Part shown: positions 22,673 through 27,648 of the stretch, piece by piece | Position numbering within the stretch: the first letter of the stretch is position 1 | How the letters are laid out: each line of letters starts with the position of its first letter | Origin: an uncultured Pseudomonadota bacterium | GTDB taxonomy: Bacteria; Pseudomonadota; Alphaproteobacteria; Rs-D84 | Direction: 5' to 3' | Length of the DNA stretch: 27,648 nucleotides | Assembly: GCA_900313285.1 (NCBI GenBank) | Contig: OMQP01000003.1 | Location: 1 to 27,648 of the forward strand | The notes under the pieces: generated by a model | The model's input: only the letters and a program-made list of their open reading frames with translations | Database searches by the model: none | Told to the model about the DNA's origin: nothing | Translations under genes and position numbers: made by a program

Positions 22673-23233
22673 TTATACAGACATAATATCTGATTCTTTT
22701 TGTTTTAACATTGCATCAACTTCGTTTGAGCGACCATCAAATACTTTTTGAATGTCTTCTTCGTATTTACGTTGATCGTCTTCAGAAATTTCTTTGTCTG
22801 TGACAGCACGTTTTATTTTGCCCATAACATCTTGGCGTATATTACGCATAGAAATTTTAGCATCTTCGGCATATTTACCGGCAACTTTTGTTAATTCACG
22901 ACGACGTTCTTCGGTTAAAGGTGGCAAATTCAAACGGATAACACCACCAGCTGTCATTGGGTTTAAACCCAATCCAGAATCACGAATCGCTTTTTCAACT
23001 GCAGGTGCATTGTTAATATCCCAAACAGTTACAGATAATGTTTGTGTATCTGGGGTTGATACTGTTGCAACCTGATTCAAAGGCATTTCTGCACCGTATA
23101 CTGGGACTTTGATACCATCTAATAAATGTACAGAAGCACGACCTGTGCGCAATCCAGCAAATTCGTTTTGTAATACTTCCAGTGTTTGTGCTGTTCTTTG
23201 TTCTGTTTCAGATTTTAATATTGAATAATCCAT
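22673..23233 (-). CDS. frr: Ribosome recycling factor
   Basis: 186-aa factor that, with EF-G, splits the post-termination ribosome. Normal family length (about 185). Hallmarks: LQNEFAGLRTGRASVHLLDGIKV, PLNQVATVSTPDTQTLSVTV, NPMTAGGVIRLNLPPLTEERR and the C-terminal helix with IRQDVMGKIKRA and YEEDIQKVFD. First gene of the operon; promoter directly upstream. The usual pyrH neighbour is not present; tRNA genes diverge instead. Ribosome binding site AAGGAG before ATG 23233. Confidence 0.95.
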   Translation of the reverse strand: MDYSILKSETEQRTAQTLEVLQNEFAGLRTGRASVHLLDGIKVPVYGAEMPLNQVATVSTPDTQTLSVTVWDINNAPAVEKAIRDSGLGLNPMTAGGVIRLNLPPLTEERRRELTKVAGKYAEDAKISMRNIRQDVMGKIKRAVTDKEISEDDQRKYEEDIQKVFDGRSNEVDAMLKQKESDIMSV

Positions 23234-23257
23234 AGCAAATACTCCTTAACAATATGC

Positions 23258-23296
23258 TTAACAGAAGATTAGCAAAATGATTTGACTTTTTGCAAG
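23258..23296 (-). promoter_or_regulatory. Promoter of the frr operon
   Basis: On the minus strand TTGCAA (about 23296-23291), an 18-nt spacer and TAATCT (about 23272-23267), starting about 25 nt before the AAGGAG and ATG of frr. It overlaps the divergent tRNA promoter at 23282. Confidence 0.5.
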
Positions 23297-23310
23297 AAGA
23301 AATATAGAAT
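23282..23310 (+). promoter_or_regulatory. Promoter of tRNA-Ala
   Basis: TTGACT (23282-23287), 17-nt spacer and TAGAAT (23305-23310), about 12 nt before the tRNA. Shares DNA with the divergent frr promoter. Confidence 0.65.
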
Positions 23311-23322
23311 ACTTTTTCGCAT

Positions 23323-23398
23323 GGGGTTGTAGCTCAGTTGGTAGAGCACTTGCATGGCATGCAAGGGGTCGTCAGTTCGAGTCTGATCAGCTCCACCA
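23323..23398 (+). tRNA. tRNA-Ala (GGC)
   Basis: 76-nt tRNA with encoded CCA. Acceptor GGGGTTG pairs with CAGCTCC, the anticodon loop ATGGCAT inside a CTTGC/GCAAG stem gives GGC (alanine GCC/GCU), the T-arm is CAG TTCGAGT CTG (loop TTCGAGT). Confidence 0.95.
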
Positions 23399-23431
23399 GA
23401 TTTTAACAGTGAAAGTTAGAATCTGATAAGT

Positions 23432-23498
23432 GGAACGGGTTGGGACACTTGATGACATGCAAACGCACTCGTCAGTTCGAGTCTGATCAGCTCCACCA
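23432..23498 (+). pseudogene. tRNA-Ala pseudogene with intact 3' end
   Basis: The last 30 nt (23469-23498) equal the last 30 nt of tRNA-Ala (23369-23398), spaced exactly 100 bp. The 5' half is decayed: no acceptor stem pairing, and CACTTG..ATG..CATGCAA still aligns with the anticodon arm. Either a failed duplication or the remnant of an attachment site. Confidence 0.75.
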
Positions 23499-23535
23499 TT
23501 AGAAAGACAAGTGGGATATCCCACACAAAAGTTAT

Positions 23536-23613
23536 GGCGGGTGTAGCTCAGTTGGTTAGAGCGTCGGTTTGTGGTACCGAATGTCGCCAGTTCGAATCTG
23601 GTCACCCGCCCCA
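23536..23613 (+). tRNA. tRNA-His (GTG)
   Basis: 78-nt tRNA with encoded CCA. Anticodon loop TTGTGGT gives GTG. The extra G-1 (23536) faces C73 (23610), and GCGGGTG pairs with CACCCGC. The G-1:C73 pair is the general bacterial identity element for histidyl-tRNA synthetase and is lost in one alphaproteobacterial clade. Confidence 0.95.
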
Positions 23614-23653
23614 TAAATTAAAATACCGCCCGAAGTGGCGGTATTTTAATTTA
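23614..23653. terminator. Long palindromic bidirectional terminator after tRNA-His
   Basis: A perfect 17-bp stem (23614-23630 with 23637-23653) with loop CGAAGT, A/T-rich at the outside and GCC at the tip, starting right after the tRNA CCA. Confidence 0.75.
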
Positions 23654-23655
23654 TT

Positions 23656-23935
23656 CGGTGTGACCAGATTCTAGAACTGGCAGAGGCCAGTTCGACCCGC
23701 AGCAAAAAGGCGGAATAACGCCGGTTTGCCGTCAGGCAAATTTTGCAAGGGAGCGTAGCGATAGCGAAGCAATCTGGTCACCCGATGCCGATTTTCACCG
23801 AAGCGAAGCAAGGGTTGAAAATCGAGCATACAAAGTTCGTGCTTGGAAACATGATATTGAATAATGACCCAAAGGGTCATTTTTTAATTTTTGTTATTGT
23901 GTATCGAGGAAAGGTCACCCGCCCATAAAATTCAA
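23656..23935. repeat. Scattered copies of the tRNA-His 3' end in a gene-free stretch
   Basis: No gene is seen between tRNA-His and 24015. Instead: an inverted copy of the T-arm and acceptor strand (about 23656-23681), a direct GCCAGTTCGA piece (about 23685-23695), a direct AATCTGGTCACCCG piece (about 23771-23784) and GGTCACCCGCCCATAAA near the right end (about 23914-23930). Short palindromes lie between, such as GAACTGGC/GCCAGTTC. The pattern suggests successive insertions or template switching at the tRNA end. Confidence 0.6.
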
Positions 23936-23936
23936 C

Positions 23937-23957
23937 CCCGCATTTTTGCGGGTTTTT
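23937..23957 (+). terminator. Intrinsic terminator before the 24015 gene
   Basis: CCCGCA/TGCGGG stem with TTTT loop (23937-23952) followed by TTTTT. Confidence 0.7.
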
Positions 23958-23959
23958 GT

Positions 23960-23988
23960 TTGTAAAAATACCAGATTTGTGATAAAAT
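23960..23988 (+). promoter_or_regulatory. Promoter of the metallopeptidase-like gene
   Basis: TTGTAA (23960-23965), 17-nt spacer and TAAAAT (23983-23988), with the extended -10 sequence ATTTGTGATAAAAT shared with other promoters in the window. Confidence 0.6.
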
Positions 23989-24014
23989 CTATACAAATAA
24001 ATTAAGGTTTTTTA

Positions 24015-25703
24015 ATGTCGAAAAAACATATGGTATCAGCGGAACAAATAAAACAAGCATATGAAAAATATGCCCCTAAAAATATTACGTTGGAACAGTT
24101 TACACAAATGGTTGAACAAGATCCTCACTTACAGGAGGATATTCAAAATGAGACACTAGGTAATTTTTCTACGTTTAATGTAAAACTTGCGCGCGCTTTA
24201 AAGGAATTAAGCATTTTAAAAACAGAATCCAGGGATAATTTTAGAAATTTATTAAAAGATTCTTTGGAACCTGCCGCAATGGAACGGGGCGCAATGGAAT
24301 ATGCCAAGATATATGAAGAAATTATTTGTTCCAATCCTGATATATTGATGGCAGCTTGGTCTTTTGAATTATTGGATACAGAACAGATACAAAAATTAAT
24401 TGTTGATATAATAAATGCGATTAACAAGCGTTTAAATATAAATATTACAATAGATGCACAATACCTGGACAAAGAATTATATCGTTTGCCTACAAATCGT
24501 TTTTCAGATGCAGTGCATGATTTTATACAAAAATTCCTTAAAAAATATTGGCCTTCAAAAGCCAAAACAGCGATTTATGGTGGTTTTTACAGAAATAGAG
24601 AAAAAAAATTAGTGGTTTCACGTAAATCTAGTTTTGGAGATTTTATTAACACGTTAAGTCATGAATACGGACATTTTATAGATCGAAGATTTCCAAATAT
24701 GGGGATGGTTGGATCACAAATCATGGATTATGGGAATTATGTTCATGCAAAACCAGAATCCGACGGATACGAAAGGTACAGGGCAAATCCAACGGAAGTA
24801 AGTTCTTTTAAAATAGGTGAAGTTGTCGAGAAACACATAAATGAAGTATTGCAAGAACGTGCAAAAAAACAACCAGAATTTTATATTCAATTTTTACAAA
24901 AAATCATCGACAAGTTGAAAGTAAAATCTGCAGCGATGGTTTTTGAAGAGAAAAAAGCAACAGAAGAATATTTCGGCCTTAGACTAAAGTTAAGAAAAGA
25001 AATTTATTCTGGTTATAGTGATTATTCTGCCGAAGAACGTAAAAAAATAAGTTTGGAAATAGACAAGGATCCGCGTGTAGTAGCAGCAAGACAAAAATAT
25101 GATAAATACAGAGAAACATTAGATGAAAAAAGGAAAGAAATTTACCCGAATTTTTATGAACTTTCTGATGAAGAACAAGAAAAAATTTGGAATCAGGTTG
25201 AACAAGATCCCAGAGCGGTTAAATATAAAAAAAATCTGGAAAAACATCTTCGTGATTATCAGGATGCACCTGATGAACAGAAAAATAAAATGTGGGCTGA
25301 ATGGGAAAAAGTATTTGACGATTATGAAAAACTTAAATTTAGCATAAGAGATGAACTATACCCTGATTTCAACGAACTGCCAAAAGAACAACAGGATGCA
25401 ATAATAGCAAAAGCAAATGAAGGCGTAGATATGTTTACTTGGGATGATTATTATGATGTCTACAACAGTGTCCTTGATGAACATTACCCTGAATTTTATG
25501 ATTTGCCCAAAGAACAACAGCAAAAGATATGGGCAAAAGTAGATAGCAAACTAAGTGTAAAACGTGCAAAAAAGCGTATGGACAGATTGCGTTCAGATGA
25601 ATATTGGGATTTAAAAGTTGTTTTAAATAAATACGAAGCATCGTTGGCAAATTTTAAATCTTACATGTCAGGTCCCGTACAAACGACAACAAAAGAATTA
25701 TAA
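24015..25703 (+). CDS. Putative zinc metallopeptidase with tandem C-terminal repeats
   Basis: 562-aa protein not matching a named family I know. A zincin-type motif SHEYGHF (HExxH at residues 216-220) sits after a hydrophobic helix, and YRANPTEVSSF supplies a plausible third zinc ligand (Glu261), the arrangement of gluzincin-like peptidases. No signal peptide or membrane helix is seen. Residues about 326-520 hold four clear and one weak copy of a 40-45-residue charged unit with the core (K/D)E-x-YPxFxELPxEQQxxIW. ATG 24015; a weak AAGG precedes it. It is a single-gene unit between a promoter and a terminator, next to the decayed tRNA zone, so it may be horizontally acquired cargo or a secreted effector; function is unproven. 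Confidence 0.7.
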   Translation: MSKKHMVSAEQIKQAYEKYAPKNITLEQFTQMVEQDPHLQEDIQNETLGNFSTFNVKLARALKELSILKTESRDNFRNLLKDSLEPAAMERGAMEYAKIYEEIICSNPDILMAAWSFELLDTEQIQKLIVDIINAINKRLNINITIDAQYLDKELYRLPTNRFSDAVHDFIQKFLKKYWPSKAKTAIYGGFYRNREKKLVVSRKSSFGDFINTLSHEYGHFIDRRFPNMGMVGSQIMDYGNYVHAKPESDGYERYRANPTEVSSFKIGEVVEKHINEVLQERAKKQPEFYIQFLQKIIDKLKVKSAAMVFEEKKATEEYFGLRLKLRKEIYSGYSDYSAEERKKISLEIDKDPRVVAARQKYDKYRETLDEKRKEIYPNFYELSDEEQEKIWNQVEQDPRAVKYKKNLEKHLRDYQDAPDEQKNKMWAEWEKVFDDYEKLKFSIRDELYPDFNELPKEQQDAIIAKANEGVDMFTWDDYYDVYNSVLDEHYPEFYDLPKEQQQKIWAKVDSKLSVKRAKKRMDRLRSDEYWDLKVVLNKYEASLANFKSYMSGPVQTTTKEL

Positions 25704-25704
25704 C

Positions 25705-25740
25705 AAACAAAAAAACCGCAGAATTTGCGGTTTTTTGTTT
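25705..25740. terminator. Bidirectional terminator between convergent genes
   Basis: AAAAACCGCA pairs with TGCGGTTTTTT (one-base bulge further out), A-rich on one side and T-rich on the other; serves both the 24015 gene and the minus-strand InlB-like gene. Confidence 0.8.
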
Positions 25741-25767
25741 TCACAGGAAGGGACTATGAAACTCGTT

Positions 25768-26391
25768 TTATGGATTCGTCGGTCTGACTTTCCATCCTTT
25801 AAAGGTGTATCCGGTTTTACTTGGTTCAGCAGGTAATGTAATTGTGCTGTCGTATGTACATGTTCCAGCCTGGCTGCCCTGGGGCAGAGTAATCGCCTGG
25901 CCATTGTTCGCCACAGTATCGTCATACCAAGTAAGATTAACTTTATTTTGTGTCCATTGTGCCGTACATGTGACATCGCCAGCATAACTGTATGTTCCGG
26001 TGGCACTGCCGGCAAAATAAAGTTTTGTTTGTGCGTCGGTTGGTAATGTTGGGGTGCCCGGTAAATTTGGACATGCCCACCCAGCAAAAGTATAACCGGT
26101 TAATGAACAGTTATCGGCTGCTGCCAATGTATATGCCCCGTCCATTTCAACATCTGTTTTTGTGGTTGTTGGACCAGTTGTTGTTGACGCAGAACCATTT
26201 ATTGGGGAACCACATGCATATGTAATTGTAAAAGGGTTTGGTGTCCATGTTGCAACCAGGTTCGCACTTTCTGTTGAACCCAAAGTGTCGTTATCGCATG
26301 TAGATTCGTTTGTAACGAACGAATCGTCTGCATATACTGGTACGAGTGTACACAGTGCGATAATGCTGGTTAAAAACAGTTTTTTGAACAC
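25768..26391 (-). CDS. InlB-type repeat surface protein
   Basis: 207-aa exported protein: signal peptide FKKLFLTSIIALCTLVPVYA, then a mature part with two InlB B-repeat/Listeria-Bacteroides-type units. The repeats show TGYTFAGWACP and TGYTFKGWKVRP, each preceded by a beta-hairpin stretch with (D)GxYxLxAxxxC and a TWTxN or LTWYDD turn. Such repeats occur in adhesion-like surface proteins. No C-terminal anchor is seen; it stops just after the second unit (KVRPTNP). Start GTG 26391, since the ribosome binding site GAGAGAAGAGAGAA lies directly before it and the signal peptide starts there. The mature N-terminus (TLGSTESANLVATWTPN) is homologous to the gene at 27400. Confidence 0.8.
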   Translation of the reverse strand: MFKKLFLTSIIALCTLVPVYADDSFVTNESTCDNDTLGSTESANLVATWTPNPFTITYACGSPINGSASTTTGPTTTKTDVEMDGAYTLAAADNCSLTGYTFAGWACPNLPGTPTLPTDAQTKLYFAGSATGTYSYAGDVTCTAQWTQNKVNLTWYDDTVANNGQAITLPQGSQAGTCTYDSTITLPAEPSKTGYTFKGWKVRPTNP

Positions 26392-26416
26392 TTCTCTCTT
26401 CTCTCTTTTCAATACT

Positions 26417-26445
26417 ATTGTATCACACAAATACCCCCTTCGCAA
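26417..26445 (-). promoter_or_regulatory. Promoter of the InlB-like gene
   Basis: On the minus strand TTGCGA (26445-26440), 17-nt spacer and TACAAT (26422-26417), within ATTTGTGTGATACAATAG, a relative of the recurring motif. Divergent to the 26481 promoter. Confidence 0.55.
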
Positions 26446-26480
26446 ATTTTGCAAGTACTTTTTTTTATATTTTTTTCATA

Positions 26481-26510
26481 TTGACTTTATTTTTCACTTG
26501 TGTTTATAAT
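26481..26510 (+). promoter_or_regulatory. Promoter of the SIMPL-domain gene
   Basis: TTGACT (26481-26486), 18-nt spacer and the consensus TATAAT (26505-26510), about 30 nt before the ATG and a GAAAGGGGGAAA ribosome binding site. Confidence 0.7.
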
Positions 26511-26539
26511 ATTTGCAGTAAAAGAAAGGGGGAAATACC

Positions 26540-27286
26540 ATGAAATTATCGGGAAAATTTAAAGATTTACCAACAATTTGGGTTATTATTTTGGCATTTG
26601 GCGTGGCTTTGGCGGGCTTTTTCATTGGAAATGGTGTTTATAGATCGTTGGCGCGTCGCACTGTGACGGTCAAAGGATTGGCAGAAATGGATGTTGTGGC
26701 GGATACAGCGGTTTGGAATATTAAATTCAACCGTGTTGGCGGCGATTTAGCACGTGTCCAGGCCGATATTGATTCGGATATACAAAAAACACATGCTTTT
26801 TTAACAGATAATGGATTTGAAGAAAACGAAATACAAAATATGCGAATCCAGGTTCGCGATAAATACGCAGGATACAGCGATGCACAACGTCAGGGCCAAG
26901 ATAACAACGACAGATATGTTATCGAAACCGGTGTAATGGTTCGTTCAAATTCTGTAAATTTGGTGGACGCAGTATCACGTAAAATGGGCGACCTGGTGCG
27001 CCAGGGTGTGACAGTAACCGAAGATTACGCGGGTCCAATCTATGTTTTCAATGGATTGAATAATATAAAAATACAAATGATAGAAGCGGCAACGAAAAAC
27101 GCAACCGCGGCGGGCGAACAATTTGCAAAGGACGCAAACGCAAAATTGGGTAAAATACAATCTGCAAACCAGGGTGTATTCAGCATTTCATCGCGCGACC
27201 AAACGGATGCTTGGTCCGATAATGAAAAACAATCTATAAATAAACGTGTTCGCGTCGTATCAACAATAACATTTTATTTAAGATAA
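26540..27286 (+). CDS. SIMPL-domain (DUF541) membrane-anchored protein
   Basis: 248-aa protein with an N-terminal anchor helix (residues 12-32, WVIILAFGVALAGFFIGNGV) and a periplasmic SIMPL/DUF541 domain: VTVKGLAEMDVVADTAVWNI, ARVQADIDSDIQKTHAFLTD, then GVMVRSNSVNLVDAVSRKMG and the late AATKNATAAGEQFAKDANAKLGK. In the family's better-studied members the role is oxidative or envelope stress related, not settled. Single-gene unit between a consensus promoter and terminator, placed between two related surface genes. More GC-rich codon use than the phage part, by eye. Confidence 0.8.
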   Translation: MKLSGKFKDLPTIWVIILAFGVALAGFFIGNGVYRSLARRTVTVKGLAEMDVVADTAVWNIKFNRVGGDLARVQADIDSDIQKTHAFLTDNGFEENEIQNMRIQVRDKYAGYSDAQRQGQDNNDRYVIETGVMVRSNSVNLVDAVSRKMGDLVRQGVTVTEDYAGPIYVFNGLNNIKIQMIEAATKNATAAGEQFAKDANAKLGKIQSANQGVFSISSRDQTDAWSDNEKQSINKRVRVVSTITFYLR

Positions 27287-27307
27287 AAAGTTATTAAATA
27301 AAATCAT

Positions 27308-27333
27308 AAAAAATGCCCGTTTGGGCATTTTTT
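27308..27333. terminator. Bidirectional terminator after the SIMPL-domain gene
   Basis: AAAAAATGCCC/GGGCATTTTTT, perfect 11-bp stem with a GTTT loop. Confidence 0.85.
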
Positions 27334-27361
27334 ATTTTTCCACTTTTTTTACCACCCCCAT

Positions 27362-27373
27362 TTGTGATATAAT
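27362..27373 (+). promoter_or_regulatory. Extended -10 promoter of the (AC)n surface-protein gene
   Basis: TATAAT at 27368-27373 with TGA just upstream (ATTTGTGATATAAT); the -35 region is only a T-run. A ribosome binding site AAGGAAAGGG follows before ATG 27400. Confidence 0.6.
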
Positions 27374-27399
27374 AGAACGAAAGGAAAGGGAATAAAGTC

Positions 27400-27648
27400 A
27401 TGAAAGCCGCAGAAATCTACACACACACACACACACGGGTGTCTTTGTAAAATAATATTATCCATAACCGCAATAGCGATAATAACCCCCACATACGCAA
27501 AAGATTCAAATAACCATATAGAACCAGCTCCCACAAATGATTGCGTAGAAACAACATTGGGTACGGCAACCGGTCCTGCAAATTTGGAAGCAGATTGGAC
27601 AGCAAACACAATAAACCTGGAATGGTATAACGAAGATACAAAATTAAC
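27400..27648 (+). CDS. InlB-type surface protein, phase-variable candidate in OFF frame (partial)
   Basis: Gene runs off the window. ATG 27400 has a strong ribosome binding site but the frame ends at the TAA at 27448, 16 codons later, right after an (AC)9 tract (27419-27436). One more AC (or two fewer) joins the ATG to an open frame with a signal peptide (KIILSITAIAIITPTYA) and a mature part TTLGTATGPANLEADWTANT, homologous to the neighbouring InlB-like protein. No other start codon exists in that frame before the signal peptide. So the sequenced state is OFF, or the gene is a frameshift pseudogene. The rest of the gene (repeats, anchor) is outside the window. Confidence 0.75.
27419..27436 (+). 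repeat. (AC)9 dinucleotide microsatellite in a start region
   Basis: 18 nt of pure AC repeats beginning seven codons after the ATG, with CTAC just before. Slipped-strand mispairing at such tracts is a known way of switching surface genes on and off. Confidence 0.9.

Noticed and set aside
23671..23928. Short frames on both strands between tRNA-His and 24015
   Set aside because: They lie in tRNA-fragment repeats, lack ribosome binding sites and show no protein-like features.
25805..26509. Plus-strand frames opposite the InlB-like gene
   Set aside because: They mirror the real minus-strand gene, which has a signal peptide, repeats, promoter and ribosome binding site.
27349..27641. Minus-strand frames over the (AC)9 region
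   Set aside because: No ribosome binding site or family features; the plus strand has promoter, ribosome binding site and homology to the neighbouring surface protein.

Overview
The window is strongly AT-rich DNA from a Gram-negative bacterium, most likely an alphaproteobacterium of a host-associated or gut lineage. The evidence is an alphaproteobacterial-type DnaB, a frr-uppS-cdsA-rseP-bamA envelope operon, VirB8-like proteins, an N-terminal HTH domain of the alphaproteobacterial S24-repressor type, and InlB-type repeat surface proteins. The encoded tRNA-His keeps the G-1:C73 pair, which argues against the alphaproteobacterial subgroup known to have lost it. Species cannot be assigned.

Layout. 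1-438 holds a candidate structured small RNA on the minus strand plus a promoter. 439-1800 holds two small DNA-binding proteins and birA (ligase domain only). 1800-14654 is a compact podovirus-like (T7-type) morphogenesis cassette on the plus strand: lysin, holin-like protein, scaffold, an H1-like lysine-rich protein, major capsid, small capsid-linked protein, tail tubular A and B, a small protein, tail-fibre adaptor, TerL, portal and two small proteins. No integrase, polymerase or phage RNA polymerase is visible. TerL is cut cleanly into an ATPase half and a nuclease half by a 3.3-kb block on the opposite strand (a 213-aa unknown, a double-HTH regulator and the host-type replicative helicase dnaB).

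14651-23233 is a long minus-strand envelope operon reading frr, uppS, cdsA, rseP, two small paralogous genes, bamA, a VirB7-size lipoprotein, two VirB8-like proteins, a secreted protein and yraN. The usual dxr and lpxD/fabZ/lpxA neighbours are absent. 23282-24000 is a tRNA zone: tRNA-Ala, a decayed second tRNA-Ala whose last 30 nt are an exact copy spaced 100 bp away, tRNA-His, and scattered fragments of the tRNA-His 3' end in both orientations. 24015-27648 is accessory surface and effector-like content: a putative zinc metallopeptidase with C-terminal repeats, two related InlB-type surface proteins, and a SIMPL-domain protein.

Most interesting observations: (1) the last gene starts with an (AC)9 dinucleotide tract that puts it out of frame, while (AC)10 or (AC)7 would restore a signal peptide and the surface-protein frame, so it looks like a phase-variable gene caught in the OFF state; (2) a roughly 183-nt minus-strand RNA with four hairpins, two CU-rich anti-Shine-Dalgarno-like loops, a well placed promoter and an intrinsic terminator; (3) the bisected terL carrying dnaB; (4) a tiny virion-only cassette that could be a domesticated particle or gene-transfer-agent-like element; (5) a recurring extended -10 promoter motif. 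Function calls rest on motif recognition by eye; no searches were run.
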